The translations under genes were made by a program, and so were the position numbers. Below, one piece after another: positions 24,164-34,479 of a stretch of DNA of 64,000 bases. The notes beneath the pieces are model-generated. The model ran no database searches. It was given only the letters and a program-made list of their open reading frames with translations, and was not told the DNA's origin. This DNA comes from Odobenus rosmarus divergens (taxonomy: Eukaryota; Chordata; Mammalia; Carnivora; Odobenidae). The number at the start of each line of letters is the position of its first letter. Positions within the stretch are counted from its first letter, which is position 1. The stretch is from contig NW_004451403.1 of assembly GCF_000321225.1 (NCBI RefSeq), positions 270,791 to 334,790 on the forward strand, in the 5' to 3' direction.

Positions 24164-24591
24164 GATCAGTTTGTTAGAACCTTGAGATGCTGGGGGTGTG
24201 TCTGGTGATGCTGGTGGATGTTGGTGGAACAAGTCCTCAGGGAAAGGGCTCAGTAGGCAGCGGTGGCCCTGCATCCCCTGCAGCCGCACCCATGCGGCTG
24301 TGACCTGGGCGCGTGTGTTAGAGCCTGAGCTGAGGGGCAGGGGAGGAGGCTCTGTGTCTGGGACTCTGGGCGCGGGCAGAGCAAAGTCAGGACCCCGAGA
24401 CCTGCTGCAGGTCGCTGCACCCACGTGTGGCGACGCCAAGTGCCTGTAACTCACCTCCGTGCAAATCGGTGACGCAAGGCTGACGACAGTTCTTCATAAT
24501 ATGGTTTCTCAAAATCTGAAGACAAAGCCAGATCGGAATTGGAACGTGCACCATAAATCACATTTTTCTTATCTACAGAGATTAATGTTAG

Positions 24592-24597
24592 AATAAA
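24592..24597 (+). terminator. Poly(A) signal AATAAA, TDRP candidate 2
   Basis: Canonical AATAAA followed by a T-rich stretch with TTCTGTTGTATCTG. It could give a longer TDRP 3' UTR. Confidence 0.4.
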
Positions 24598-24905
24598 CTT
24601 TTTCTTCTGTTGTATCTGATTAAATGAAAATAAGTATGTTTGCGGTTTTTAATTTATTTATTGGTGTGCTTTGGGAGAGAAGTATTTTTTCTGATAGAAT
24701 TTACCAAAGCAACTTTGTGTTGTTCATGGCTTAACAAGAGAACGTGGTTTTTTGACTTTGGAGTTTTTGTTTGCATTCTGTGAACACACGACTTCACTGT
24801 GTAAAGAGCGAGCGCTCTGTGCTCCTCCTGTTGCTTACTTTGTAAAAGGAAAGTGATTGGCTTCGAAGAAGGCAGAATTCATTCTCAACGCTGAGGTTTT
24901 AAAAA

Positions 24906-24911
24906 AATAAA
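24906..24911 (+). terminator. Poly(A) signal AATAAA, TDRP candidate 3
   Basis: AATAAA inside an A-rich run, followed by a T/C-rich stretch. It is the weakest of the three because the A-rich context could produce it by chance. Confidence 0.25.
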
Positions 24912-27900
24912 AGTATCGTTCATTTCCTCTTTCGTTATTAGTCTGCATGGTTATTGGCAACGACTTCGGGGTGACTGCTTACGGTGACTTGAGTCACGGA
25001 AAGCTGATGGCACTTTTCTTGATACCTTAAACCTCATTTAAAAGTGCAAACAATACACATAGACTATTTCATAAATGACCAATTTCAACCAAAGTTTTTG
25101 GGATGTATCTTTTGCATATTTGAGCCGCCTGCTTCCACTGTCCTGTCTGTGAGGAACCAGGGGGCGCGCCTGTGCTCTGGGCGGAGTTTAGGGTCAGGAA
25201 TTAGTGACGCACCCAGCTGAGAAGCCAGAGCATCCCAGCAACAGTACTTTTACTTAATCACCCTTCTCTTTTGAAAAGATCACCGTCTCTTACGAGAAAG
25301 TCTGTGAGGAACAGTGGCCTGTTCCAGAGGAGACAGGTGCGTACCTCAAAAACTGGGGATGCACGCGGCCAGCCGAGCTCTGCCATCTGGGGATCTCCGG
25401 GCGCAGGTCCTTCGGGGAGGGAGGCGTGGGGGGCACTGCGCCCGTCCTGTCCTCGGGGTCCTACCTCTGGAGATTTCCTTCCTCATCTCAAGGGAGAGCT
25501 AGTCCACGTCCTGTCAGTGAGGGGGCCTGGGAACCCTGCCTGGGGAGTGGGGGGCGGTCCCCGTGTGTCCAGGGAGCCTTCTCCACCCGCCCCTCCCAGG
25601 TTACTTCTAGCCACTTCCTGACTTTCTGGTTGCATGCTTATTCTTCAGTGGGTATTTCTTGGCCTGAACAGAAGACCAGCAGGGCTCTCTATTCAGGAAG
25701 CTTTGCAGATTAACTGGCTAAGACAATTTTTCTAACTTTGTGATCCTTTTAAATGTTCAGAATCACTCACTGGGTGGAGCTGAACGCCAGGGTGGGCTGC
25801 AGGGGGAGCCGAGGAGGCGTCTGCCTGACCTTTCCCGCGGGATTCGGTGCATTCCCCGGGGCGGGGAGCCGTCTGTCCCCACGTTCTGGTCCCCTGTGGC
25901 TGTGCCTGGCAGCCGGCAACCCCACCAGCTGGCCCTGGGCAGGTCCTCACCCCCAGAGCCCCCAGACCCCACCTGCCAGTTCAGGCGCTGGCTCACTGGC
26001 CCTGGGCCGTCCCATAGGATCTGTTCCCAGGCCCAGCCTGGGCCTTCCTGCAGCCCTGCTGGAGCATCCCAAGTACAAGGGATTCACGGGCGTGCCCCCC
26101 ACCCTGCCCCCCCGCGACCCCTGTGCTGCCACCTTCACAGAAACCAGGGCCGAGGGTGGTTTGTGTGCTGGTCAGACTCCCCGGGGCGGGGTCGTGGGAT
26201 CTGTGCTGTGTGGGTGGACTGTCCCCTGTGCCCACGGAACGTGTTTCCCAGACCCCCAGCCGAGACTGTGGAGACCTGAAGCCACAGGGCACCGGGAGCC
26301 CTGCAGACCGCGCACCTGGAGCTCATAACTGATGAGCCGGGTGTGGTGGTGGACGTCATGTGGACGCTGTCCCTCTCAGATACCCCGCGTCCCCACAGAA
26401 TGCCTGTGACAGACGGAGGCAGGGCGGTGGTCAGGCCTCAGGCCACTAGCGGCCTCTGGTGCCGTGGCCGTGAGCCCGGCGACCACAGGGACTTCAGCGA
26501 GGGTCCATGCAGTCAGAGACCCTCTGGCGGGTTTCAGGAGTGCCCCACACTGCGTGCTGGCCCTCGCAGTCCCTCAGTGTGTCCCCCACTTGGCCACCCA
26601 GCTCCTTCTCCATGTCGGTCTGCTCGTCGGCCTTGAAAACCACTGACACTTCACTCCCTGTGTCCCTGGGGGCACCTGGTCCGGCTGCTCATGGCGGCAG
26701 TGGCGGCGGCGGCAGCAAGGACCTCTGGCACACGTTGGGTTCAGAGTAGGGTCTGCGCTGTGCGCCCTCGGAACGTGGTCACGGGATCACAGAGTCCACG
26801 GGGCCGCAACAAGCCCGAGGCCCTGGTGGAGGGGCTGCAGCGACAAGGCTGCACCCGGAGGTCAGTACGCAGGCTGGCCAGGTGCCGCTTCCATCAACAG
26901 GCCTGTAAACTCAAACTTCCTGTTCCGAGTGCTTCCATGTTGTTGAGATGAAGCCCCGCTGTGCCGCTCCACCGACGAGCGGTGGCTCTGTGGCTCCCAA
27001 CCGCCCTCCCTGGGGGTCTCCTCGCGGTTTAGGGCTGGCTCCGGTCCCCAGCTCTGCTGGGACATGGCAGACGCAGTATCTCCAGGGGCCCATGATGTGT
27101 GCGGCACAGCAGCAGGGCGGGTGCCCCGCCTTGCGGTGGACGGCACCCTTGGTCCCTCGTGGCTCTCCCCCTTCTCACCTTCTGTGACGGGCAGCGCGGC
27201 AGTGACTTCCACTGCAAACACCAGGACGCTGCAGCCCCAGGTGCTGTCCCTGGCACCACCAGCCGGATTACTGATCCTCTCCTGACGCCCACACGTAGAG
27301 TTCTCCAACTGGCCGGAAAATGTCTTTTTAGCTCCTTTTAACTTTTCCCTCAAAAGCAGGACACGGTGTGTGAGCTGTTAAATGCGGTACGTTAGGGGTT
27401 GGGTGTCCTCACGGCAGTGGAGGCCGGGCTGAAGGCCGCCGGGTCCTGCTGGTGCCCTGGGGACCGGGCTCCAGGCAGCACCACCATCAGGACGCGCCAC
27501 ATTTCTGTGTGGCCCGTGGCCTCCTGCAGGGATCGCACAGCCCCCGTCGCCCCCGGGGCTCCGTCAGCCTGCCTCCCAGAACGGTTTGTCGGAGAACCTC
27601 CCGAGGTTCGGATCTCGCCGCGAGGCCCTCACAGCCTCTGCCTCTTGGTCCACAGTCTCTCCCGTGTGTCCAGCAGCAGCTGTGCTGGGCAACAAGCCTG
27701 TCACCTTGGGCGGAAACATTTCCATAATTAAAATGGTTTTCCAGAATTGCAGGTGAGATGCAGTCATTTGGGTAGAATTTCAGCTTTCCAAATAAATGAT
27801 TATTATTGATCTCTTTGGGATTACATCTATTGAATGTCATTTCCTTAGTAAGTCAAAATTAGTGTTGGGGTTTTAGGAAAATATAGGATTTTAAAAAGTA

Positions 27901-28440
27901 CAAAGTTTAATTTAACTATTTTCAAGAAAGCTGAACGAGTCTGGAAGCGGAGGGGACAATGGGAAATACCAATCACTCATTGGAGTTTTGAGAAGTGAGG
28001 TGTGTTTTTCCTTTGGAGACTAGAATCTCAAAAGTCTCCCCCGTGGAGACTTCAGAACTGGTGCAGGAGGTGAGCCAGAGACGCCAAGAATTTCTGTTCT
28101 GTAAGAAGTCCTCCAAGCCCAACACGTAGAAGCAGCACATGAGAAAGCTCAACCAGTGAGGAGAACCCATCAGGAACACACAACTCCAGGGCATCATATT
28201 CTCGTATTTCTCTCCCTTTATGTTTGGGATCCTAGGTGTCTTCAAAAGTAATGTAAAATATTGGGAAAATCTATCTAAATATGAATAATTACCTCAAGTA
28301 GAATTATGGGTAGCATTTAAAATTTTCTGTGTATTGGCTTTTTAAGAAAGCTTTTTACAATGAAGATTACTTTTGTAATAAAAAAGAAGGTAACAGCTAT
28401 TTTAAAAAGTAAAATGGAAAGTGTCAAACATATATAAAAG
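24912..28440. other. Intergenic stretch between TDRP and FBXO25, first part
   Basis: GC-rich from 25150 to 27700, with AT-richer flanks. Open frames are scattered on both strands. An exon-like piece at 25279-25336 (acceptor CTTCTCTTTTGAAAAG, donor GTGCGT) is discussed as a finding. No named repeat or gene was recognised. Confidence 0.5.
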
Positions 28441-28448
28441 AAAAGAAA

Positions 28449-28765
28449 AATGTAAGTAATGGGTTGGCAAAACTACAGCCTGTTGGCCAAATTTGGGCTA
28501 CCACCTGTTTTTTCCTGGTCCACAAGAATTATTTTTCCATTTTTAAATGGTGAAAAAACTTAAAAGAATCCGCTATCATGACACATGGAAAGTATAGGAA
28601 ATGCACATTTCTGTGTCGGTGAAGTCTGACTGGAACACAGCACACTCCCCCGTGCACAGGCTGCTTGCATAACGGTGTTGCAGCTGAGAGTGCAGAAGGA
28701 GGCACGTGGCCCACAAAGCCCAATATGTTTGCAGAACAAGTTTGCTGAGTCCTGGTGTAAACTCC
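28449..28765. mobile_element. hAT-Charlie-type non-autonomous DNA transposon fossil
   Basis: It begins GGGTTGGCAAAACTACAGCC and ends GTTTGCTGAGTCCTGG, which are worn inverted ends of the GGGTCGGCAAACT type. Inside, GGCCAAATTTGGGCTACC, TTTTTAAATGGTGAAAAAA, TGACACATGGAAA and GGAACACAG match the common mammalian MER element of this group. The subfamily was not decided. Confidence 0.75.
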
Positions 28766-28869
28766 TGTGTGTGCCATCCTTCTAGCCTCAGTGATGATCT
28801 GATTTTTTTTATCTAGGTACTCCTGACTGCAAGCAATGATGTTAAAGTCAATCCCAGACATCCTTTAAT

Positions 28870-31150
28870 TTCATCATCTTCATGTTTAAATAAAAAATAG
28901 TTGAGAATTCATCAAGAAGATAAAATAATTATAAACATACCTGCAGCAAACAGTGACAGAATTGAAGGAGGAAATAGGCAGCTCCAGGATACCAGTAGAG
29001 ACATCAATCCTCCACTTTCAATAAGGGATAAAATCCATGAAATGATAATTTACTACACACATTAATAGAATGAAGGAGAAAACATCATTTCCACTGATGC
29101 AGAGAAAGCATGTGATTTAAAAAAACACTCAACTAACTCCGAATAGAAGGAATCTGCCCTGACTTACTAAGGAGCACATAAAAAGCCCACAGCTAACCTT
29201 CTATTTGGTGACAAAAGACTGAAATTTTCCTCTAAGGTCAGGAATGAGAGAAGGATGTCCACTTTCACCACTCCTATTACATACACATCCTACTAGAAGT
29301 CCTCACCACAGCAATTAGGCAAGAAAAAAAAAGGCATCCTAACTGTAAGAAGTAAAACTAACTGTTTATAAATGATAGGATCTTGTTTGTAGAAAACCCT
29401 AAAGATTGTACCAAAAAAATCCCAAGAAAACCAAAACCACCACCAAAAAGTGGAATAGACAAGCTCAGGAAAGTTGCAATATAAAATATAATATAAATAA
29501 TAATATAATATAATAAATTATAATATAAAAACAACAGTTGCGTTTCTATACATGTACAGTGAAAAACTGCAAAGGGAAATTAAGAAAATCCCATTTATAA
29601 CAGCAACAAAGAATAAAACAGGAATAAACTCAACCACGGAGGCTAAAGTTATTGTACGCTGAACACTATAACGTGCTTAAAGCAATTAGAGCAGACACAG
29701 ATACACGGGAAGACATACTGTGCTTGTGGGCTGTATGACTTACTAAGATGACAACACCACCCAATTGATCTATGGATTAATTGCACTCATCAAAATCTAG
29801 CAGTTTTCGTAGGAATAGAAAAAATCCTAAAACTTACATGGCCTCTCAAGGGATCCCAAATAGCCAAAACAATCCTGAAAAAGAATAAAGTTGGAGAACT
29901 CACATACCCTGATTTCAGAACTCACTATGAAGCTACAGTAATGAAAATAGTTTGGTCCTGTCATGAACACACACAGACAGACACAGAGACCATTGGGACA
30001 GGACAGAGAGCTCAGAAACAAACCGCCACATACACAATCATGATTTTCAACAAAGGTGCCAACACCATTCAGTGGGGGGAAAGGCAGTGTTTTCACTGCC
30101 TGGGAAAACCGGATGTCCACATGTGAAAGAATGAAGTTGGGCCTTACCTTACACCATACACAAGTATTAACTCAGTGGACCAAAGGTCTAAACATAAAAC
30201 CTAAATAAAACTATAAAAGTTCTGGGCAAAAACAGAAAGTTTCACGACCTTAGATTTGTCAACCATCTCTTAGGAGACAAAAAGGTCAGCCAACAACAGA
30301 AAAAAGGGAAATGAGCTCCATCAAATTAACACTTGCATGCCTTAAGGACACAACAGGGAAAAGGCAACCTTTACAATGGGGGAAAATACCTTCCACTCAC
30401 ATACCTGTAAGGTATTGGTATCTAGAATATACAGAGAACTCACGCAACTCAACAAGAAAACACACAACTTGACTAAAAAAAATGGGCACAGGACTTGAAT
30501 AGACATCTCTCCAAATACGACACACAGATGGCCAACAAACACATGAGAAGGTGCTCCAGACCACTGATCACCAAGGAGATGCAAATCCAAACCAGCAGGA
30601 GACACCACCTCACACCCGTTAGGGTGGTCACTGTACAGAAACCACCCGAGAAAGCAAGTGTTGGCAAGAATGTGGAGAAACGGGGGCACCTGAGCACTGC
30701 TAGTGGAATGGAGAAGGGTGCAGCATCTGTGGAACACGGTGTAGCAGTTCCTCAAAATATGATCAGCATGGAGTTAGCATCTGATCCACCAATTCTGCTT
30801 CTGGGTATTTATCCAAAGGAAGTGAGTGGAGTCCTGGAGAGATACTTGCACACCCATGTCCACAGCAGTCCACACATGGAAGCCACCCAGTGTCTCTACA
30901 GACAGACAAAACAAGATGCGGTCCATCCATGCAAAAGAACAGGACTCAGCCCTAAAGAGTTAGGAAATCCTGAGACAGGCCACAGCATGGATGGACCCTA
31001 AGGACATGATTTAAGTGCAACAAGCTGGTCACAAAAGGACAAGTACCGTAAGATTACAGGTATATTCTGTATCCAGGGTAGTTAAAATCTACTGAGATGG
31101 TAGATGGCGGGAGCCAAGTGCAAGGGACCGGAAGTTAGTGTCTCATGGGG
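28870..31150 (+). mobile_element. LINE-1, sense, decayed ORF2 to 3' UTR
   Basis: A-rich sense L1: reverse-transcriptase part near 29060-29300 (GAGAGAAGGATGTCCACTTTC), the middle at 29540-30300, and the ORF2 C-terminal part at 30480-31000 (ACCACCTCACACCCGTTAGG, then CTTCTGGGTATTTATCCAAAG). 3' UTR-like sequence follows to about 31150. It is frameshifted and stop-ridden. An AT-only patch lies at about 29480-29525. Confidence 0.85.
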
Positions 31151-31499
31151 ATAGATGGGTGCCTAGAGCAGGCAGGTCCTAACGGCCTTCCTGGTGCCCT
31201 GTGCAAGCCCTCGGGCATTTCACTGGTCAGTGTCTGATGCACAAGGTAGGAATAAGGGTGGAGGGTGGGGTCAAGCATGCACCTGCACACAGTTCATGAA
31301 GGAAGTAACAGTACATTTCATAAACACGAGATTTTCTGCCTTTTAAGACTGGTTTTCAGAGGGCAGCACCCCTTACTGCTGGTCATTATGGAGCCAAGCA
31401 GCAGAGTCCCTGTCATGGCCATTTATCTTAGGGTGGCCTTACCTCTGAAAGAGAAAGGATTTTCCAAGAAAGGATTCCAAGCTGCTCCTCAGTAACCAC
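31151..31499. other. Intergenic, unclassified
   Basis: Non-L1 sequence between two L1 fragments, with nothing recognised. Confidence 0.5.
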
Positions 31500-32270
31500 A
31501 ACCCTCAGAGCTCTACCAAATGTTTAAAGCAGAATTAACACCAGTCCTTCACAAACTCTTCCCCTAAAACAGCAGAGGGACCACTTCTAAGGCAAACTCA
31601 TCCTAAGTCTGCCAAGATGTATCCATCCTGACACCAAAACAAGACGAAGACAGCACAAGACCATGCAGGCTGACGTCTACGCAAAAGCCTCAGTGTAATA
31701 CCAGCAAACCAGCAACTCTGTACAAAAAGGACAATTTACCACCACAACCAAGTGGGATTTCAGCCCAGAATGCAAGGATGGTTCAACGTACCAAAATCAA
31801 CCAATGTGGGGCCCCTGGCTGGCTCAGTCAGTGAAGCATGTGACTCTTGACATCGGGGCTGTGAGTGTAAGCCCCACACTGCGTGTGGAGATTACTTAGA
31901 AATAAAATCTTAAAGGAACAAAAATCAACCAATGCCATCACCGCACAAGCAAGATGAAGGATGAAACCACATGACCTCAACAGATACAGAAAAAAACAGG
32001 ACAAAATCCAATACTCTTTTATGATTTAAAAAAATCCTCAAAAAAGTAGGACTGGAAGGTTAAGCCCCAACCTGACAAAGGCGTCTCTGAAAGCACACAG
32101 ACAACCTCACACTCACAGAGGAAAGACAGAGCCTTCACTCGATGGAAACACGACGGACGTCTGCGTCTGCCACTGGCTCGGCACCACAGGCTCCAGCTTG
32201 TGAGGAATCTACACACAACCACTAGGCTGAGCTCAGCAGGGCCACAGGCACAAAACACACCAGCATTTTA
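31500..32270 (+). mobile_element. LINE-1 ORF2 fragment, sense, split by a SINE
   Basis: It starts within L1 ORF2 (CTCTACCAAATGTTTAAAGC, then CACCACAACCAAGTGGGATTT and GCAAGGATGGTTCAACG) and continues after the SINE (ACATGACCTCAACAGATACAG) toward about 32270. In L1 order this piece overlaps or precedes the one at 28870-31150 although it lies after it, so it is a separate copy or a rearrangement. Confidence 0.8.
31807..31920 (+). mobile_element. Old tRNA-derived carnivore SINE with target-site duplication
   Basis: Sense SINE starting GGGGCCCCTGGCTGGCTCAG, short and lacking the CT-rich middle, with tail AATAAAATCTTAAA. A perfect 14-bp direct repeat, AAAATCAACCAATG, stands at 31793-31806 and 31921-31934. 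Confidence 0.93.
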
Positions 32271-33424
32271 CGGATTCTAAGGACCGCATTTACGGCACAC
32301 GTTGTATGCAGTCAGATCGTAAATGCTATCCTAAAACAGACCCAGCTCCCGGTACAGAGACCTGAACGGTCAACAGTGCCACGTCGTGAGGCGTTCAGAG
32401 GCCACCTCAGTCCTCTGTGTCCACAGACCGGGTGAGAAACGTCTTTTTGTGCCTTGAAAGGGGTAAGGAGAGGCAGCATCTGGATGGGCTTCCTGGCTGG
32501 TCGCGCCTACTGGGGCCCCCCAGGTGTGCGTCCCATCTCCGGCATAAGCGGACGCCTCAGCCTGGCCCTGTCAGGGACTGGAGGCACGTGAGACGTGCTG
32601 CGGGGTCTCCAGCTCATGGTGTCCTAGGCTCTCCGTGTCCCCACTGACCTCTGGCAGGCCTCCCAATAGATATAAATACCGTTCCGGTGTGTGAACTCAT
32701 GACAGTTCTGCATCTCGCCCCTTCCTGTAGGTGACTGATGGCTGTCTTGGTGCTGTCCGTCTTCTGCTTACCCTGCGGCCTCTACTCATTCCCGTCTCTT
32801 CCCTGACGCCGCCGAGAAGGCTGCCACCATCCCCAGCTCGCCCGGGCCTCCCTGCACCTGCAGGAGGTGCTAGCAGAGTGGAACGGCTGGGCTCCCCTCT
32901 GTGCTACCAACATGTGTTTGGGAAAAAAGAGAGCAAACTTCAGTGTCCTTCTAAGAAGAAACAATACCAAAAAAGACCAACACTGAAAAGAGGCAAAGGA
33001 CACACGTTAGGTAACTTACTGAAAATAAAAACACACGGTCGATAATACCAAGAAATGTGGACCCACCTTGTCCTTCGGGCAGGAAAACGGCACCGGGGTA
33101 AGGCCTCTGCAGCAGCCATCACTCAGGACGACCCTAACAGCTCACACAGGTGGCCTGGGAACCCTCAGACCCATGGCGCCATCACCTGGGCTCCGCTTGT
33201 TTGCCTCAGGGGCGTGATGGCCGCACACCAGCTGGGGAACAGCAGGAACCAGCAGCACCCTGCCGGCCATGACGGTATGCGGGCAGTAAGACCCATGTTT
33301 TCAAACATGCTTCTGAAAACATGGCTGGTTGTCAAACGGAAAGGGGAAACAGACGCCCCGGGTTCCACGCCGCATCTAGAGGGCAGGACATTGTTGGCCC
33401 TCAGCACCAGGTCAGCACAGACAG
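32271..33424. other. Intergenic stretch next to the FBXO25 3' end
   Basis: Average composition, without a recognised gene or named repeat. The part just below 33446 provides the GU-rich sequence downstream of the FBXO25 poly(A) signal on the minus strand. Confidence 0.5.
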
Positions 33425-33437
33425 CGACACTGAAAAG

Positions 33438-33560
33438 CCAGAATCTTTATTTACAAACACGCAAAACCGCAAGCCATTTTAATATGCTTAGAAGAAGAAA
33501 ACATTAGAGGAGAAAGGAGCAGTGATTTTCGGGGGTTCACACCGCTCTCCCACAGCGCGG
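33438..33560 (-). repeat. Direct repeat copy A in FBXO25 3' UTR
   Basis: About 120 bases that align by eye with 34130-34260 in the same orientation. Shared anchors include CCAGAAT, a TATTTA/AAACAC block, TTAAT, CTTAGA, TGATTTT, GGGTTC and CTCT-CACA. Copy A contains the AATAAA; copy B has lost or never had it. Confidence 0.6.
33446..33451 (-). terminator. Poly(A) signal AATAAA, FBXO25 distal
   Basis: AATAAA on the minus strand. It is followed by a T/G-rich stretch (TGTCGCTGTCTGTGCTG) about 15-30 bases on, a fitting CstF-type element. It is the best candidate for the FBXO25 transcript end. Confidence 0.6.
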
Positions 33561-33639
33561 GGGTGGGAACTGCTCTTTGTAGCAGGAACAGTGGTCTCGG
33601 GGGGCAGGGTGAGGGGGGACTTGTATATTTCATAACACC

Positions 33640-33645
33640 TTTATT
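33640..33645 (-). terminator. Poly(A) signal AATAAA, FBXO25 alternative
   Basis: Second AATAAA on the minus strand, within an AT-rich stretch of the 3' UTR. Confidence 0.35.
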
Positions 33646-33789
33646 TTCAAAATCATCTAAAATAGACATGCATTATTTTAAAAAATAAAACAATCTTTTA
33701 AAGGATTAAATCAACGATATCAAAACCACAGACACTACTTTTTCAGGCAGATGCAAAATCGATGAAGTCAAATGAGTCGATAAAGATGA

Positions 33790-33795
33790 TTTATT
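33790..33795 (-). terminator. Poly(A) signal AATAAA, FBXO25 alternative
   Basis: AATAAA on the minus strand, the most stop-proximal exact hexamer in the UTR. Using it would give a UTR of about 600 bases. Confidence 0.35.
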
Positions 33796-34129
33796 ACTTT
33801 GTCTAGGAAAGCACTTCCAGGGCAGTGAAGGGGAGGCTGCACTGGGCGGTCCCACCACCCACACCGTGGCTGGCCACGGACTGACCACGGACACAACAGT
33901 ACCACACGCTGCCCCCGGCACACTTTGCATTTGACGAGGACTCACTTGGACACAACCAATGCAGTTAAGATACATATTAAGAAAAATAAATATTCTGCAC
34001 CCCGTATTTACAAGGATCAACTGTTCTGTCCCCTGCCCCTAATTACTACAAAATCAGGAAGCTATGATTTGACAATTAAGCACAGTATTAGCTGTTAGTG
34101 TCAGTTTGGCACAGACGTGGTGCTAAAAA

Positions 34130-34260
34130 TCCAGAATTTTACTGAACCGTATTTATAAACACACAAAGTTGCAAACCTTAATGGCCTTAGATAAAGAGGA
34201 TTTTTTTAGACAAAGCAGGAATGATTTTACTTGGGTTCCCCAACCTCTTTCACAACAAAC
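34130..34260 (-). repeat. Direct repeat copy B in FBXO25 3' UTR
   Basis: Partner of 33438-33560, about 690 bases nearer the stop codon. At the place of the AATAAA in copy A it reads TATAAATACGG, so it is unlikely to direct cleavage well. Similarity is roughly 65-70 percent by eye, which suggests an old event. Confidence 0.6.
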
Positions 34261-34389
34261 CAACACCCCTGCCGTGTCTAGGTGGGGAGCGGGGAGGTGC
34301 GTTGTCTGTGTTCGTGTCACTCCCTGGAGACGGCACAGCGCAGCGAACCCCTTCCACCGGGAGGGCGGGTGGCGGGGGGGGGGGCGCCT

Positions 34390-34479
34390 TCAGAACTTGA
34401 ACAGGTCAATGAAGTGCTGTGGAGACACGGGCATGAAGCAACTGTCGGGATCGGTGGCGGTGCAGGGGTGCCCCGAGTC
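34390..34479 (-). CDS. FBXO25: FBXO25 last coding exon, coding part (90 nt)
   Basis: The exon follows a CTCTGCTCCTGCAG acceptor. It encodes 29 residues (DSGHPCTATDPDSCFMPVSP, then QHFIDLFKF) and the TGA at 34392-34390. The LFKF end is shared by FBXO25 and FBXO32, which makes the stop certain. Directly 3' of the stop, after five bases, the transcript has a run of eleven C residues. Confidence 0.97.
   Translation of the reverse strand, partial: DSGHPCTATDPDSCFMPVSPQHFIDLFKF

Larger units (their letters stand above)
21278..24911 (+). other. TDRP: TDRP gene, 3' part (two coding exons and 3' UTR)
   Basis: Gene-level entry. Two coding exons with canonical splice sites and matching phases encode the C-terminal 149 residues of testis development related protein. 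The human protein is about 185 residues as I recall it, so roughly 35 N-terminal residues are missing. Those come from a first coding exon that I could not find on the + strand upstream; in human, intron 1 is tens of kilobases long, so positions 1-21277 are probably part of it. TDRP is known as a nuclear, testis-enriched protein linked to spermatogenesis and sperm motility. Downstream, FBXO25 runs toward it on the other strand. The 3' boundary is uncertain because several poly(A) signals occur; the outermost candidate was used. Confidence 0.9.
33425..34389 (-). other. FBXO25: FBXO25 3' UTR
   Basis: The UTR is about 960 bases, read from 34389 downward. It starts with a C11 run (34384-34374) in a GC-rich block and then becomes AT-rich. 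It holds an old internal direct duplication (33438-33560 and 34130-34260, described separately). The end is placed a little past the most distal AATAAA at 33451-33446, which has a GU-rich sequence after it; shorter forms could end near 33770 or 33620. Confidence 0.65.
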
